A stretch of 64,000 bases of DNA. Source: Neoechinorhynchus agilis. Its lineage: Eukaryota; Acanthocephala. Every line of letters begins with the position of its first letter. Positions within the stretch are counted from its first letter, which is position 1. A model generated the notes under the pieces. The model was not told the DNA's origin. It did no database searches and worked only from the letters and a program-made list of their open reading frames with translations. The position numbers and the translations under genes are program-made. This document shows positions 1-15,146 of the stretch, piece after piece. Location: the NCBI GenBank assembly GCA_051530055.1, contig CM121342.1:4154001-4218000 (forward strand), in the 5' to 3' direction.

Positions 1-2700
1 GGGTAAAAATTTGTTTTAAAATCTCCGGCGTCAAAGAAGATTTTTCCCCGGTTTTCCTTGTTATTTTACGTCTTTTTTGAAAACTCCAAGAATTTCCATT
101 TTTATTCAAATAAAATCGTTCTATTACAAGGGGGGTAAAAATTTGTTTTAAAATCTTCGGCGTCAAACTCTATTTTCCCCGGTTTTCTTTGTTATAATTC
201 GATTCGAGCTCACGATTTTACGCCTCATTTTTTGAAAACGTCCAGGAATTTCCATTTTTTATTCAAATAAAAATCGTTCTATTACAAGGGGGGTAAAAAT
301 TTGTTTTAAAATCTCCAGCGTCAAACTCCATTTTTCCCCGGTTTTCCTTGTTATTTTACGTCTTTTTTGAAAACGTCCAAGAATTTCCATTTTTTATTCA
401 AATAAAAATCGTTCTATTACAAGGGGGTAAAAATTTGTTTTAAAATCTCCGGCGTCAAACTCTATTTTTCCCCGGTTTTCTTCGTTATTTTACGTCTTTT
501 TTGAAAACGTCCAGGAATTTCCATTTTTTATTCAAATAAAAATCGTTCTATTACAAGGGGGTAAAAATTTGTTTTAAAATCTCCGGCGTCAAAGGAGATT
601 TTTCCCCGGTTTTCCTTCTTATTTTACGTCTTTTTTGAAAACGTCCAAGAATTTCCATTTTTTATTCAAATAAAAATCGTTCCATTACAAGGGGGGTAAA
701 AATTTGTTTTAAAATCTTCGGCGTCAAAAATTTTCCCGGTTCATACCAAAACCAAACCAAAAAAAAAATCGTTCATTACAAGGGGGTAAAAATTTGTTTT
801 AAAATCTTCGGCGTCAAACTCTATTTTCCCCGGTTTTCTTTGTTATAATTCGATTCGAGCTCACGATTTTACGCCTCATTTTTTGAAAACGTCCAGGAAT
901 TTCCATTTTTTATTCAAATAAAAATCGTTCCATTACAAGGGGGGAAAAATTTGATTTAAAATCTCCAGCGTCAAACTCTATTTTTCCCCGGTTTTCTTCG
1001 TTATTTTACGTCTTTTTTGAAAACGTCCAAGAATTTCCATTTTTATTCAAATAAAAATCGTTCATTACAAGGGGGTAAAAATTTGTTTTAAAACCCCAAA
1101 ACCCCTTTTATTTTACGTCTTTTGAAAACGTCCAAGAATTTCCATTTTTTATTCAAATAAAAATCGTTCCATTACAAGGGGGTAAAAATTTGTTTTAAAA
1201 TCTTCGGCGTCAAACCATTTTTCCCCGGTTTTCTTTGTTATTTTACGTCTTTTTGAAAACGTCCAAGAATTTCCATTTTTTATTCAAATAAAAATCGTTC
1301 CATTACAAGGGGGGTAAAAATTTGTTTTAAAATCTCCGGCGTCAAAGGAGATTTTTCCACGGTTTTCTTCGTTATTTTACGTCTTTTTTGAAAACGTCCA
1401 AGAATTTCCATTTTTTATTCAAATAAAAATCGTTCCATTACAAGGGGGGTAAAAATTTGTTTTAAAATCTCCGGCGTCAAAGGAGATTTTCCCCGGTTTT
1501 CTTTGTTATAATTCGATTCGTGGTCGTGATTTTACGTCTTTTTTGAAAACGTCCAGGAATTTCCATTTTTTATTCAAATAAAAATCGTTCTATTACAAGG
1601 GGGGGAAAAATTTGATTTAAAATCTCCAGCGTCAAACTCTATTTTTCCCCGGTTTTCTTCGTTATTTTACGTCTTTTTTGAAAACGTCCAGGAATTTCCA
1701 TTTTTTATTCAAATAAAAATCGTTCCATTACAAGGGGGTAAAAATTTGTTTTAAAATCTTCGGCGTCAAAGGAGATTTTTCCACGGTTTTCTTCGTTATT
1801 TTACGTCTTTTTTGAAAACGTCCAGGAATTTCCATTTTTTATTCAAATAAAAATCGTTCTATTACAAGGGGGTAAAAATTTGTTTTAAAATCTCCGGCGT
1901 CAAAGAAGATTTTTCCCCGGTTTTCCTTGTTATTTTACGTCTTTTTTGAAAACATCCAAGAATTTCCATTTTTAATTCAAATAAAATCGTTCTATTACAA
2001 GGGGGGTAAAAATTTGTTTTAAAATCTTCGGCGTCAAACTCTATTTTCCCCGGTTTTCTTTGTTATAATTCGATTCGAGCTCACGATTTTACGTCTTTTT
2101 TGAAAACGTCCAGGAATTTCCATTTTTTATTCAAATAAAAATCGTTCTATTACAAGGGGGGTAAAAATTTGTTTTATCTCCAGCGTCAAACTCCATTTTT
2201 CCCCGGTTTTCCTTGTTATTTTACGTCTTTTTTGAAAACGTCCAAGAATTTCCATTTTTTATTCAAATAAAAATCGTTCTATTACAAGGGGGTAAAAATT
2301 TGTTTTAAAATCTCCGGCGTCAAAGGAGATTTTTCCCCGGTTTTCCTTCTTATTTTACGTCTTTTTTGAAAACGTCCAAGAATTTCCATTTTTTATTCAA
2401 ATAAAAATCGTTCCATTACAAGGGGGGTAAAAATTTGTTTTAAAATCTTCGGCGTCAAACTCTATTTTCCCCGGTTTTCTTTGTTATAATTCGATTCGTG
2501 GTCGTGATTTTACGTCTTTTTTGAAAACGTCCAGGAATTTCCATTTTTTATTCAAATAAAAATCGTTCTATTACCAGGGGGGTAAAAATTTGTTTTAAAA
2601 TCTTCGGCGTCAAACTCTATTTTCCCCGGTTTTCTTTGTTATAATTCGATTCGAGCTCACGATTTTACGCCTCATTTTTTGAAAACATCCAAGAATTTCC
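1..2700. repeat. Tandem array, about 117-165 bp unit
   Basis: About 20 head-to-tail units, each containing the motifs gggggtaaaaatttgtttta, cggcgtcaaa, cccggttttc and gaatttccattttttattc. Units differ mainly by an optional insert (tataattcgattcgagctcac) and by one-base length changes, so at least two subtypes are interleaved. No coding signal is seen. The array begins before the window and ends about 290 bp upstream of PCYT2. Confidence 0.95.
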
Positions 2701-2958
2701 ATTTTTAACCACCCAGATTTCATTCGTTAACGATTCTGTTATTTTAGGAGTGTGAATGTTATGATTTTATTTCATTGTTTCTGACGGAAAAAATAAAGGA
2801 GTTTATTAAAAAAACAAACTTCTTTTTTAATTGTTAACTTACTGGAGAAATTCATGATCTCGGAATGTTTCTCCAAACCTGGAACGTTATTTTTTCACAA
2901 GATTGTTCTTTTTCGCTCTTTCAAACTATGACTCATAAATGTGAGACATGCACGTTAG

Positions 2959-5700
<2,742 letters not shown>

Positions 5701-5814
5701 ATTCTTGTTAGTCTTATAAAGCGATGGCATCAGGTTTGTATGATCGAGAGAGCTTGATCAATTGAACTACCATTTTTAGATTTTTTTTATAAGTTTTACT
5801 GGCAAGCCGGTGTT

Positions 5815-7430
5815 GTTATCATCATTCAATTTTAGTCTCCGGCTTATTTTTTAGGCATAAAGCCAAACCAATTAAATCAGAGAAGTGATATAACCACATT
5901 GTCTCCAATGCACGGTTAAGAGTTTGTAAGAATCCCTCCGGATCCTCAGATACCTCCCGAGGAGGCGGGACTCATCAGTGAGTTTCCTCCTCCCTTCAAC
6001 GGGGTATTGTCCCCTTTGGCTGTGCGTCATTGGTGGTAAAGGATTTTGACTAAAATTGAATGATGATACCATTTTAGAGCTATATTTTCTCACTATTTTG
6101 GTTCTGTCTCTCTTTTTTCGTTCCTTAAAATCATCATTCAATTTTAGTCAATCCCTTCAGTTGTCCGGCTTATTTATTTTGGCATAAAGCCAAACCAATT
6201 AAACAGAGAAGTGATATAACCACATTGTCTCCAATGCACGGTTAAGAGTTTGTAAGAATCCCTCCGGATCCTCAGATACCTCCCGGGGAGGCGGGACTCA
6301 TCAGTGAGTTTCCTCCTCCCTTCAACGGGGTATTTCGTCCCCTTTGGCTGTGCGTCATTGGTGGTAAAGGATTTTGACTAAAATTGAATGATGATATCAT
6401 TTTAGAGCTATATTTTCTCACTATTTTGGTTCTGTCTCTCTTTTTTCGTTCCTTAAAATCATCATTCAATTTTAGTCAATCCCTTCAGTTGTCCGGCTTA
6501 TTTATTTTGGCATAAAGCCAAACCAATTAAATCAGAGAAGTGATATAACCACATTGTCTCCAATGCACGGTTAAGAGTTTGTAAGAATCCCTCCGGATCC
6601 TCAGATACCTCCCGAGGAGGCGGGACTCATCAGTGAGTTTCCTCCTCCCTTCAACGGGGTATTTCGTCCCCTTTGGCTGTGCGTCATTGGTGGTAAAGGA
6701 TTTTGACTAAAATTGAATGATGATATCATTTTAGAGCTATATTTTCTCACTATTTTGGTTCTGTCTCTCTTTTTTCGTTCCTTAAAATCATCATTCAATT
6801 TTGTCAATCCCTTCAGTTGTCCGGCTTATTTATTTAGGCATAAAGCCAAACCAATTAAATCAGAGAAGTGATATAACCACATTGTCTCCAATGCACGGTT
6901 AAGAGTTTGTAAGAATCCCTCCGGATCCTCAGATACCTCCCGAGGAGGCGGGACTCATCAGTGAGTTTCCTCCCCCTTCAACGGGGTATTTCGTCCCCTT
7001 TGGCTGTGCGTCATTGGTGGTAAAGGATTTTGACTAAAATTGAATGATGATATCATTTTAGAGCTATATTTTCTCACTATTTTGGTTCTGTCTCTCTTTT
7101 TTCGTTCCTTAAAATCATCATTCAATTTTAGTCAATCCCTTCAGTTGTCCGGCTTATTTATTTTGGCATAAAGCCAAACCAATTAAATCAGAGAAGTGAT
7201 ATAACCACATTGTCTCCAATGCACGGTTAAGAGTTTGTAAGAATCCCTCCGGATCCTCAGATACCTCCCGAGGAGGCGGGACTCATCAGTGAGTTTCCTC
7301 CTCCCTTCAACGGGGTATTTCGTCCCCTTTGGCTGTGCGTCATTGGTGGTAAAGGATTTTGACTAAAATTGAATGATGATATCATTTTAGAGCTATATTT
7401 TCTCACTATTTTGGTTCTGTCTCTCTTCGT
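5815..7430. repeat. Composite tandem array, about 328 bp unit: SINE-like body plus small TIR element
   Basis: Five units with ggcataaagccaaaccaatt at about 5854, 6181, 6508, 6837 and 7166. Each unit has two parts. One is a SINE-related body, in reverse orientation relative to the copies at 38.2 and 38.6 kb, containing a strong hairpin (ACTCA-ctga-TGAGT inside GAGGAGG/CCTCCTC on the minus strand). The other is an approximately 102-bp element with perfect 20-bp terminal inverted repeats (6048-6067 and 6130-6149 in the first unit). Open frames on the minus strand (about 65-90 codons per unit) restart in each unit and match no known protein, so I do not call them genes. Confidence 0.9.
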
Positions 7431-7651
7431 TCCCCACATTCTGATTGTTATGAAAACATTATGCCCGAAAAGCTCATCATATTTCATTTGTTATACGAGG
7501 AAAGTATATTACTCGTTCGTTTGCGTTTAAGACTAGAGTCGTGCTTGTTTAATGTGGTGAATACGTCGTTTATGGTCTCGTGAACACGAATAAAACCACC
7601 GGGATATCATTTTAAAAAAATAGAGATTCCAGATTTATTATCGAACGAAAA

Positions 7652-7771
7652 ATGGGTGTTTTATTGCTTCAAATTTTCGACGCCTTGCGTCTTCGCCAGG
7701 AATCTTTCCTTCGGTTATCTGAAAACGACGCTGTCCGTCAGCTCATCCCTCTTATTGAGCATCCCCTCTGA
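7652..7771 (+). CDS. Possible short coding exon, 39 codons, unknown
   Basis: ATG-to-stop frame whose product begins MGVLLLQIFDALRLRQ and continues with an amphipathic, protein-like composition. It stands out from the AT-rich sequence around it, but no family is recognised and no splice partners were found. It could be a first exon or chance. The rest of 7430-9070 shows no gene I can support. Confidence 0.2.
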   Translation: MGVLLLQIFDALRLRQESFLRLSENDAVRQLIPLIEHPL

Positions 7772-8595
7772 ATCGTTGTGTCGGTCCCTAATAAATCTGG
7801 AATAAAATATGAGGGTGTTGGGAAAAGTAGCTTTCCATAATATTAAAAATAGAGAGCAAAAACGCGTTTCTGGGAATCATTTCTGTTCGCTTTCGTCAAT
7901 TCCGCCGTCACTACCACTACTCCCATGCTTTTTTTCCGAGAGATAAATTGCTGCCGTCTAGGCAAAACAATCGGCTTTATTGATTTCTTCGAATAAAAAA
8001 ACCTCGAGCTCAAACTTATCAGTGTTGGTTGTCAACCGATTTATCTAACATGTCACTGTCACCAAGGTCGGAGCTGAACCACAAAAAGAGTTTCTGCTAT
8101 GGAAGGGCATCGCTATATTCTAAATCCAGGATCGACGTTCATCCGAAAACTAACGTTTCTTACCATCTATATCTAAAAATAGGTATCCGCTCCGAGGTTT
8201 TTTTGAACTAAAAAGTATCGTAATCCTTCTTTCCCCCTCTCACCGAATAATAAATATTTCAAATGAATCAAATACGTTTTATAAATACCACAGTCCTCTC
8301 TTTTGATGAATAATTTATATGGCTCAGAGAAAATAGTTTATGTTCGTCTCGTATTGTTCACTAAGAAATGGGTACAATCTTAATCCCCTAGCCGATTAAT
8401 TTGAAAATAGAATTATATATTGATTTTTACTGATAAATCTTAGGTACGAGAGTTTCTTGTTTCGCATTTAGTTTTTTTCTATTCATACCTATAAAAATGT
8501 ATTTTTTAAATTGTGGTCACCATAATCCTTTGGATAAATGATTTTTTAAGTCGTAAAGAAGTTGTTCATGCCGAATGAAATCACTTAAATACTGA

Positions 8596-8725
8596 ATCAT
8601 ACGGTTACGAATTTTGTACATTTCTCCGGATTCTCAAATCCCCCCCCCCAAGGAAGCGGGATTCATCGTTGAGTTTTTTCAACCCTAAAAGGAATCGGAT
8701 AGTCATAGTGAAAAAGTGATCACCA
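8596..8725 (-). repeat. Degenerate copy of the SINE hairpin region
   Basis: Diverged minus-strand match to the 5.8-7.4 kb unit, retaining the segments ccggattctcaaat, cgggattcatcgttgag and ttttcaaccc. A run of nine C interrupts it. It is followed at about 8752-8850 by a sequence (aaataaacatttgttttcaa, then tgcggttgagaagtcaatcg) that recurs at 60.36-60.45 kb. Confidence 0.6.
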
Positions 8726-9076
8726 TAATTCCTCCAAAATATCGGTGTCCCAAATAAACATTTGTTTTCAAACATTTAATTTACTTAAATAAGGACAATC
8801 GAAAGGCGAATATGCGGTTGAGAAGTCAATCGACAGTTGAAATCACAAATTTGTTTCCAAACCCCTTAATTTGGTTGGGAAATCAGTCGACAATCCACTA
8901 ACTGATCTCGGAGAATTTTCTCTTCGCAAATGTGGTTATTTAAAAGCTTCCGTGCGTAAATTTGAATGTCTCCTGGCTTTAATAACGAGTACTTTAAAAC
9001 TGTTTATGGCTTTTGGTTAGATCCAATATTTTGGCATGCGCTTTATTCGACAACCATTTGTGATAAAGGCGTATTG

Positions 9077-9230
9077 ATTATTACGATTTTATTGGATATT
9101 TCTATCCACTATCTCGGATATTCTTCAGCGATTATTTGCAAGTTTTTTCAACTGTGAATGCGAACTTGCAAACAATCGGTGAAGAAGATCCGAGATAGTG
9201 GATGGAAATATCCAATAAAATCGTAATAAT
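9077..9230. repeat. Foldback (hairpin) element, about 70-bp arms
   Basis: A nearly perfect inverted repeat: the left arm runs from attattacgattttattgga through ccactatctcggat, and the right arm mirrors it back to tcgtaataat, with a loop of about 15 nt near 9153-9168. The arms differ at only a few positions. No open frame. The form is that of a MITE or recent palindromic duplication. Confidence 0.85.
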
Positions 9231-9484
9231 GAATTATCTTTTCAACAATTTTATTATCGTTCCGGATTCGTCAAAGGAGGATCCAAAAGTTCATGGTCCC
9301 GCTAATCACAAATAAAACGTGTTATTATTTTATTGATTTATTGTAAATTTTATCGACCGCATGCGGTTCTCTTCATTGTTAGCGGATTTAGCACTCGCAA
9401 AACATCAATTAAGAATCTTTTACATCACCAAATCTCCTAAACGTCTTTTTGAATCCGTCAAAGCTTTCGCTCTCTCCTTTATAG

Positions 9485-9790
9485 ATGGCATCGTCTTCAT
9501 GTATACGAAGAGCCAGTCTGTTTGCAGTTCGAAGAATATCCGTACGTAACCGTAGACGGACATTACTTCCATCAACGACATTGAGTAGAGAAGCTTCGAC
9601 GACCTTTGAAGAACGTCATGTTCAAAATGCTATACGAAGACGCCAAGCACATTTACAGAAAATCGCCGACATGAAGGGAAAACCATTCTGGCAAGCTAAC
9701 AAACCTACAGCTATATTGTTCTATAGCGCAATGGCTGCTGTGACAGCCGAAGTATTCTATGCTATTTATCTCGTATACCAAAACATTTAA
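9485..9790 (+). CDS. Small mitochondrial inner-membrane protein, COX7A-like
   Basis: 101 residues. The N-terminus is rich in Arg and Ser and lacks acidic residues (residues 1-35), as in a mitochondrial presequence. The middle contains FEERHVQNAIRRRQ, resembling the FE-R...KQ-LFQ segment of cytochrome c oxidase subunit 7A. A single membrane segment (about residues 73-98, ILFYSAMAAVTAEVFYAIYL) occupies the position and has the ...YAIY ending typical of COX7A. The overall match is weak, so another single-pass mitochondrial subunit is possible. The start codon follows directly after ctttatag, a typical acceptor, suggesting spliced-leader addition or a 5' UTR intron. Single exon. Confidence 0.55.
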   Translation: MASSSCIRRASLFAVRRISVRNRRRTLLPSTTLSREASTTFEERHVQNAIRRRQAHLQKIADMKGKPFWQANKPTAILFYSAMAAVTAEVFYAIYLVYQNI

Positions 9791-10147
9791 AATTTATCTT
9801 CATTTTTTTTGGTGGTGATGATGATTGAATGGATTTTATTGAGGGTTTTTGCAAAAAAAAGGCTCAGGTATTCCTTTTTTTGCAAGTTGGCGTTTGGAAG
9901 CAAGCTTGATTAATTAGATGAATCTCCCATAAATACGATTGCATCAAAGATCGCTAAGAACAATTCACGATTGATTTGTCCATAAGTAGGTTTTCCTATT
10001 ATTTTTCGTCAGTTTCATCATTAGTCAATAAAAGTTCTTAGGCGTCTTCACGGCTGATCATTTTCCTTTTGGTGTTTGTACATTCCTCCAAATCCTCAGG
10101 AATTTACAAACTCAGCCATTTTTTTGATTTTAGTCCCAAGCCATTGA

Positions 10148-10630
10148 ATTTTTGAAGACTGACCAGCTGATAACTTATTAAGTATCAATATGTGGCCTTC
10201 TCAGTTACGGGCCAACTGGTTCGAATCCGTTACCGCCGATGACCCATAACAAAAGGGGACGATTTTGGAATACCGGATGATTCATCGATATTAATTGATT
10301 TTATTCGCTTCCCTGAACCAGATCGGTGAGTTGTGTACCCAAAGGAAAACTATCAGCCGTGTGATATTCGAATACCGGATGATTCATCGATATTAATTGA
10401 TTTTATTCGCTTCCCTGAACCAGATCGGTGAGTTGTGTACCCAAAGGAAAACTATCAGCCGTGTGATATTCGAATACCGGATGATTCATCGATATTAATT
10501 GATTTTATTCGCTTCCCTGAACCAGATCGGTGAGTTGTGTACCCAAAGGAAAACTATCAGCCGTGTGTGATAAAAGGTCATCACACATTGATACTTAATA
10601 AAAGCTAATGGCTGACCAGTCTTCAAATTT
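10148..10630. mobile_element. Nonautonomous TIR element with an internal tRNA-like B box
   Basis: Imperfect terminal inverted repeats of about 45 bp: the left end contains tgaagactgaccagc and ttattaagtatcaat, the right end attgatacttaataa and gctgaccagtcttca. A perfect B-box-like ggttcgaatcc lies at 10213, followed by the ccgttaccgcc segment shared with the SINEs at 38.2 and 38.6 kb. No coding capacity. The right end recurs at 38.4 kb. Confidence 0.7.
10269..10570 (+). repeat. Three tandem copies of a 102-bp unit inside the TIR element
   Basis: Units begin aataccggatgattcatcga at about 10269, 10371 and 10473 and are almost identical, indicating a recent local expansion inside the element. 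The segment gtgtacccaaaggaaaa in each unit also occurs once at 38.39 kb. Confidence 0.9.
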
Positions 10631-10856
10631 TTTTTACCAAATGAACACTTTTAAATAACACTTGTAATCATCTCGTATATCGACATTTTGATAGGTTTTT
10701 TTTAAAAAAAATAATAAAACTGATCATGGAAGGTAGAAAGTTTTTAATCGAATACCGTTTTTTTTGCACCGACAAAAAAAGAAATCGGAATACGTTTCTA
10801 AGACAAAACTCGTCATACTAATCGCTTGTTTTACACAATCGCAAACTCACATACAC

Positions 10857-13184
10857 TCACGCGATTCTTTTTGTTACACTTCGGAGGTGCCTGATAGCGG
10901 CCGGATTAGCATATCCGATGGATTGTTTTTCGGCGAACGTCTCAAAGACTCTATCATTATACTTATCGAAAGCTTGCCGTTCATTGGCTGAAAGTAAATT
11001 TTGGTCGATCATTCGACTATCAATAGGAACAAGAGTCAAAGGCACCAACACCATCAATCTCCTCTCCTTCTTTCCAATGACATCCTCTTCACCTTCTTCA
11101 ATCACAGCATACGACCGATTTAGTTTATCGCTGACTGGATTAAATCCAGAAAGTTCGCTTGTTCGTCGTCGACGAGCCAATAATCCGCTTGAATCACAAC
11201 GGTCATCACCGTCACTCGATTCATGTCCACAAGACTCCAAGGACTCGTCTTCGTCCATATCGTCTGAGTTTTCTTTAGTACTCACAACCCTACTCAATTC
11301 CTTTGCGATCAAATGAGTCACAAATGAACACTTGTGGTTATAGATGCCACTATCTAAAACTATGATTGTATTGTGTCTCACGAACCAACCGGTATTCAAT
11401 GGACGAAATCGGCACGGACTCAGATGACCAAACTCGTAACCAATGATCGAAGGCGCCATTTCCCCGCGCTGCCAATAGGGCAAACGAGCTATAGTGTCTA
11501 ATCGATGCGCTGGGCAATTCAGCGGGAATCGAGTGGTTAAAAGATGAAGAAAACTCTTGACGTGGAATGTGTACTCTTTCCGATTGAGCTCTGGGAATTG
11601 ATTTTGACCGGACGTTGTCGATTTTAAAACTGTACGTGCAATGTGAGATGCTCCTAAAGGATCTACACTAAAACATCTTATCATAGTGACTCGTAATCAT
11701 ATTGGTTTTGTTCAACAACAAAAAATGCATTACGAATCACTATATCGGAAAGCTCGTTGGTCCCGAAGTGCGTTTTGATATCCACCAGGTAAAATGAGAT
11801 GTCCACATTTAAAAGTCTCCATCTTTTCATTAAGTGTTCGGAGCTCCTCCTGTAAAGCGATTTCCTGCGTTGTAGCAAGCTTCAGAGCACTTCTTGTCAG
11901 TCGACATCGTGAATTTGTGTTGGAACGGACCAGTTCACCAATAAGGGAGCAAAAGGCCATCGAATGTTGAACGTGAAAATCCCGAAGTTTATCAACGTCT
12001 TCATCGGATCGTGTGTTCATCGCTAATCGAACGCACGAATACTTGAATACGTGCACTTTGGCTGAAGTTGAAACGGCGACGTGGACGGCATGAGATACCA
12101 GTTTAGTGATTGCTACGGAACTCTTGAGTTCTTCAGCGCAAACCCAGAATTCCTCATAATCGGAAATTCGCATTCCAGCTGCTTTGATTACTTCGATCGT
12201 CTGTTGATCCATACATCGGTCATAGTCGTCAATGAAGAGTCTTGCACCGTACGGAGGACCAATAATCACGAATGCTTTTGCCAAAACAGGAATTCGGTTG
12301 TTGTTAAAATGCAAATAGAATCCGAAAAGCCAAGTTATCTCGTCAAGATCAGTAATAACGGACCAATCAGTCATTTCCGGCAGACGTTGACGTGCTCGCA
12401 TAACAACACAAAGTTGATTCTTTAGCTGCTCCATTCCATATGAGCTGAAAATCTTTGTAGATCGCGATGGTCTCACAATAATCTCGAGTTCCCGACTAAA
12501 TGGACTGTCAGAAATGTTAAAGTTTCGTCCATCAAATCCAATCATTGGAAGATTGACGTTACGAATTACAAACGGGCCTTGATATTTGCACGCCTCAGTG
12601 ATTCGGTTGAATGTGGCTTCAGTGATAGCTCGGCCATCTACGGCTACTTCATAGATTGGACTAAGGCGATTATCTTGCTTGATCCAATCAAAGACACATC
12701 CCCAATCGTCCTGCCAATCGTGTAAAACAACCGACCTTAACGATGGAGCTGCCACTGCTACAGTTTCGTTGTCTGCAATTGCTTTTCTTACAAGAGCATT
12801 AGCCATATTTATTAACGATGTATCGTGGCGGGAAGTTCGCCGTTTGATCCACCAAGCCGATGCTGCCGGTGTTAGGACAAGAACAACCCCGTTTTGTGGA
12901 GGCCGGACGCTGGTCAACTCGTGCTCCATTTCGTTAAATAGAACTATGAATGCCGCGAATCTGTGTCGATTTTGACCTACTGCCTGTAAAATCGGGGAAG
13001 CAAGCTCGACTTTCACGGTACTTCTACTCTTTGATTTTCGTGGTTTTTGGACTTTGGGACGGAAAAGCACCTTTCGGTACTCAGCTTCAATCGCCAAACA
13101 TTGATCCGTTAGCTTTGTACTCGCCATTGTGGACGTCCGGATTGATTGAGGAGATGAAAGACGAGACGGGTAGTATCGATGCAT
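10857..13184 (-). CDS. Unknown conserved-looking protein, about 752 residues, two exons
   Basis: Exon 1 runs from 13184 down to about 11742 (481 codons) and exon 2 from about 11672 to 10857. A downstream methionine at residue 20 (MASTKLTDQ) is an alternative start. I do not recognise the family. Exon 1 is a mixed alpha/beta-looking sequence with WWIKRR near residue 111 and WLFGFYLHFNNNR near 285, and ends with a short heptad-like stretch (LQEELRTLNEKMETF). Exon 2 has PSIIGYEFGHLSPCRFRPLN and an acidic Ser-rich region (ENSDDMDEDESLES). The junction has no in-frame GT-AG pair. Instead a 15-bp inverted repeat with one mismatch (11743-11729 and 11697-11683) brackets the putative intron, and placing the junctions 2 nt inside the left arm and 10 nt beyond the right arm restores frame. 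Alternative: two separate genes. Confidence 0.6.
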
Positions 13185-13439
13185 CTTAAATTCGCAATCG
13201 GAAAATGAACGGTATCCGATCCGCCTTGCATCGCAACGTGTGACCTAGAACAAACACAAACGAACACACAAAACTTTATAGCACATTTCGTAATGTTTCG
13301 ATCACGATATTTAAGAACTTAAAGGAAAAATTGATTGTAGATATAACACCGGTATCAAAAATGGTTGGTACTAATCGAAAAACCAAGGCAGTGGGACGTT
13401 TCGTTCTATCTACTGGTCAGAGAAAATTATTGGAAAATT

Positions 13440-14775
13440 TACTTTAACCTGATCCAGAGAAACTTTGTTTGTTAAAATAGGGTTTTTGGCAATGAAAATA
13501 ATCCCAAAATGGAAAATATTCGATCGTGAGGAGAAACTTTGTTTGTTAAAATAGGGTTTTTGGCAATGAAAATAATCCCAAAATGGAAAATATTCGATCG
13601 TGAGGAGAAACTTTGTTTGTTAAAATAGGGTTTTTGGTGATCAAAATAATCCTAAAATGGAAAATGCTCGATCGTGAGGAGAAACTTTGTTTGTTAAAAT
13701 AGGGTTTTGGCGATCAAAATAATCCCAAAATGGAAAATATTAATCACAAAGAAAAAATCCTTCTGGATCATTGGGTTTTGGCAATGAAAATAATCCCAAA
13801 ATGGAAAATATTAATCACAAAGAAAAAATCCTTCTGGATCATTGGGTTTTGGCAATGAAAATAATCCCAAAATGGAAAATATTATCCAAGAAACTTTTGG
13901 TTTTGGATAAAATAATCCAAAATAAAAATCAGAGAAATTTAATGGGTTTTGGCATAAAATAATCCCAAAATGGAAAATATTAATCACAAAGAAAAAATCC
14001 TTCTGGATCATTGCAAAAAAAACCAAAAAAAAAACTAAAATAGGGTTTGGATAAAAAACCAAAAAAAAACAAAAAAAAAACAAAAAAACCCAAAAAAAAA
14101 AACAAAAAAACACACAAAAAAAACCCAAAAAAAAAACAAAAACAACAAAAAAAACCAAAAAAAAAAAAAAATATCCCAAAATGGAAAATATATCAGAAAA
14201 TTTAATGGGTTTTGGTGAAAATAATCCCAAAATGGAAAATATTAATCACAAAGAGAAAATCCTTGGATCATTGGGTTTTGGCAATGAAAATAATCCCAAA
14301 ATGGAAAATATTAATCACAAAGAAAAATCCTTGGGATCATTGGGTTTTGGCAATGAAAATAATCCCAAAATGGAAAATATTAATCACAAAGAGAAAATCC
14401 TTCTGGATCATTGGGTTTTGGCAATGAAAATAATCCCAAAATGGAAAATATTAATCACAAAGAGAAAATCCTTCTGGATCATTGGGTTTTGGCAATGAAA
14501 ATAATCCCAAAATGGAAAATATTAATCACAAAGAAAAAATCCTTCTGGATCATTGGGTTTTGGCAATGAAAATAATCCCAAAATGGAAAATATTAATCAC
14601 AAAGAAAAAATCCTTCTGGATCATTGGGTTTTGGCAATGAAAATAATCCCAAAATGGAAAATATTAATCACAAAGAGAAAATCCTTAGGGATCATTGGGT
14701 TTTGGCAATGAAAATAATCCCAAAATGGAAAATATTAATCACAAAGAGAAAATCCTTGGGGATCATTCGAATTTG
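13440..14775 (+). repeat. Two related tandem arrays (about 82 bp, then about 70 bp units)
   Basis: Units share the core aataatcccaaaatggaaaat. The first part (13445-13720) alternates it with gaggagaaactttgtttgtt, while the second (13720-14770) uses attaatcacaaagaaaaaatc plus ggatcattgggttttggcaa. A low-complexity A-rich stretch with scattered C (14010-14170) interrupts the second part and may be degraded units or poor sequence. Open frames across it (about 100 codons) are by-products of a near-multiple-of-three unit. Confidence 0.92.
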
Positions 14776-15146
14776 GTTAAGACATAATTTAGTGGGATAT
14801 TTCGAGAGAAAGAGGAAGCCCTCCTCGTCAGTCATTGTTTTGCAAGTTATTCGAAACTTTATCTTTCTAAATATCTCAATATCCGGGTTAAATGATCACC
14901 ATAATTTTTTTGGCTTCCTTTAAAGTTTGTATCTTCAATTTGTAGAAAATGGTTGCTTCACGAGAGAGAGATATCAAAATTTTAGGCGAAGAATGCGCTG
15001 AATGTTAATTGGTTAAAGAATTTAAGCGTGCTCGCGAATGCTATTTTCTAATGAAAGAAAGACTACCTAAAATTATATCATTTTCATTTTATTTACCTTA
15101 ATATTTTCTGAGCAAGATTCCGTTGAAGAAGGCGTTGGACCAGGAA

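Noticed and set aside
1-2700. CRISPR-like array.
   Set aside because: Units are nearly identical along their full length with no unique spacers, and the genome is eukaryotic.
5872-7487. Minus-strand frames with KKRDRTKIVRKYSSKM in each unit as genes.
   Set aside because: They start and stop within a SINE/MITE composite unit and repeat with it; no homology.
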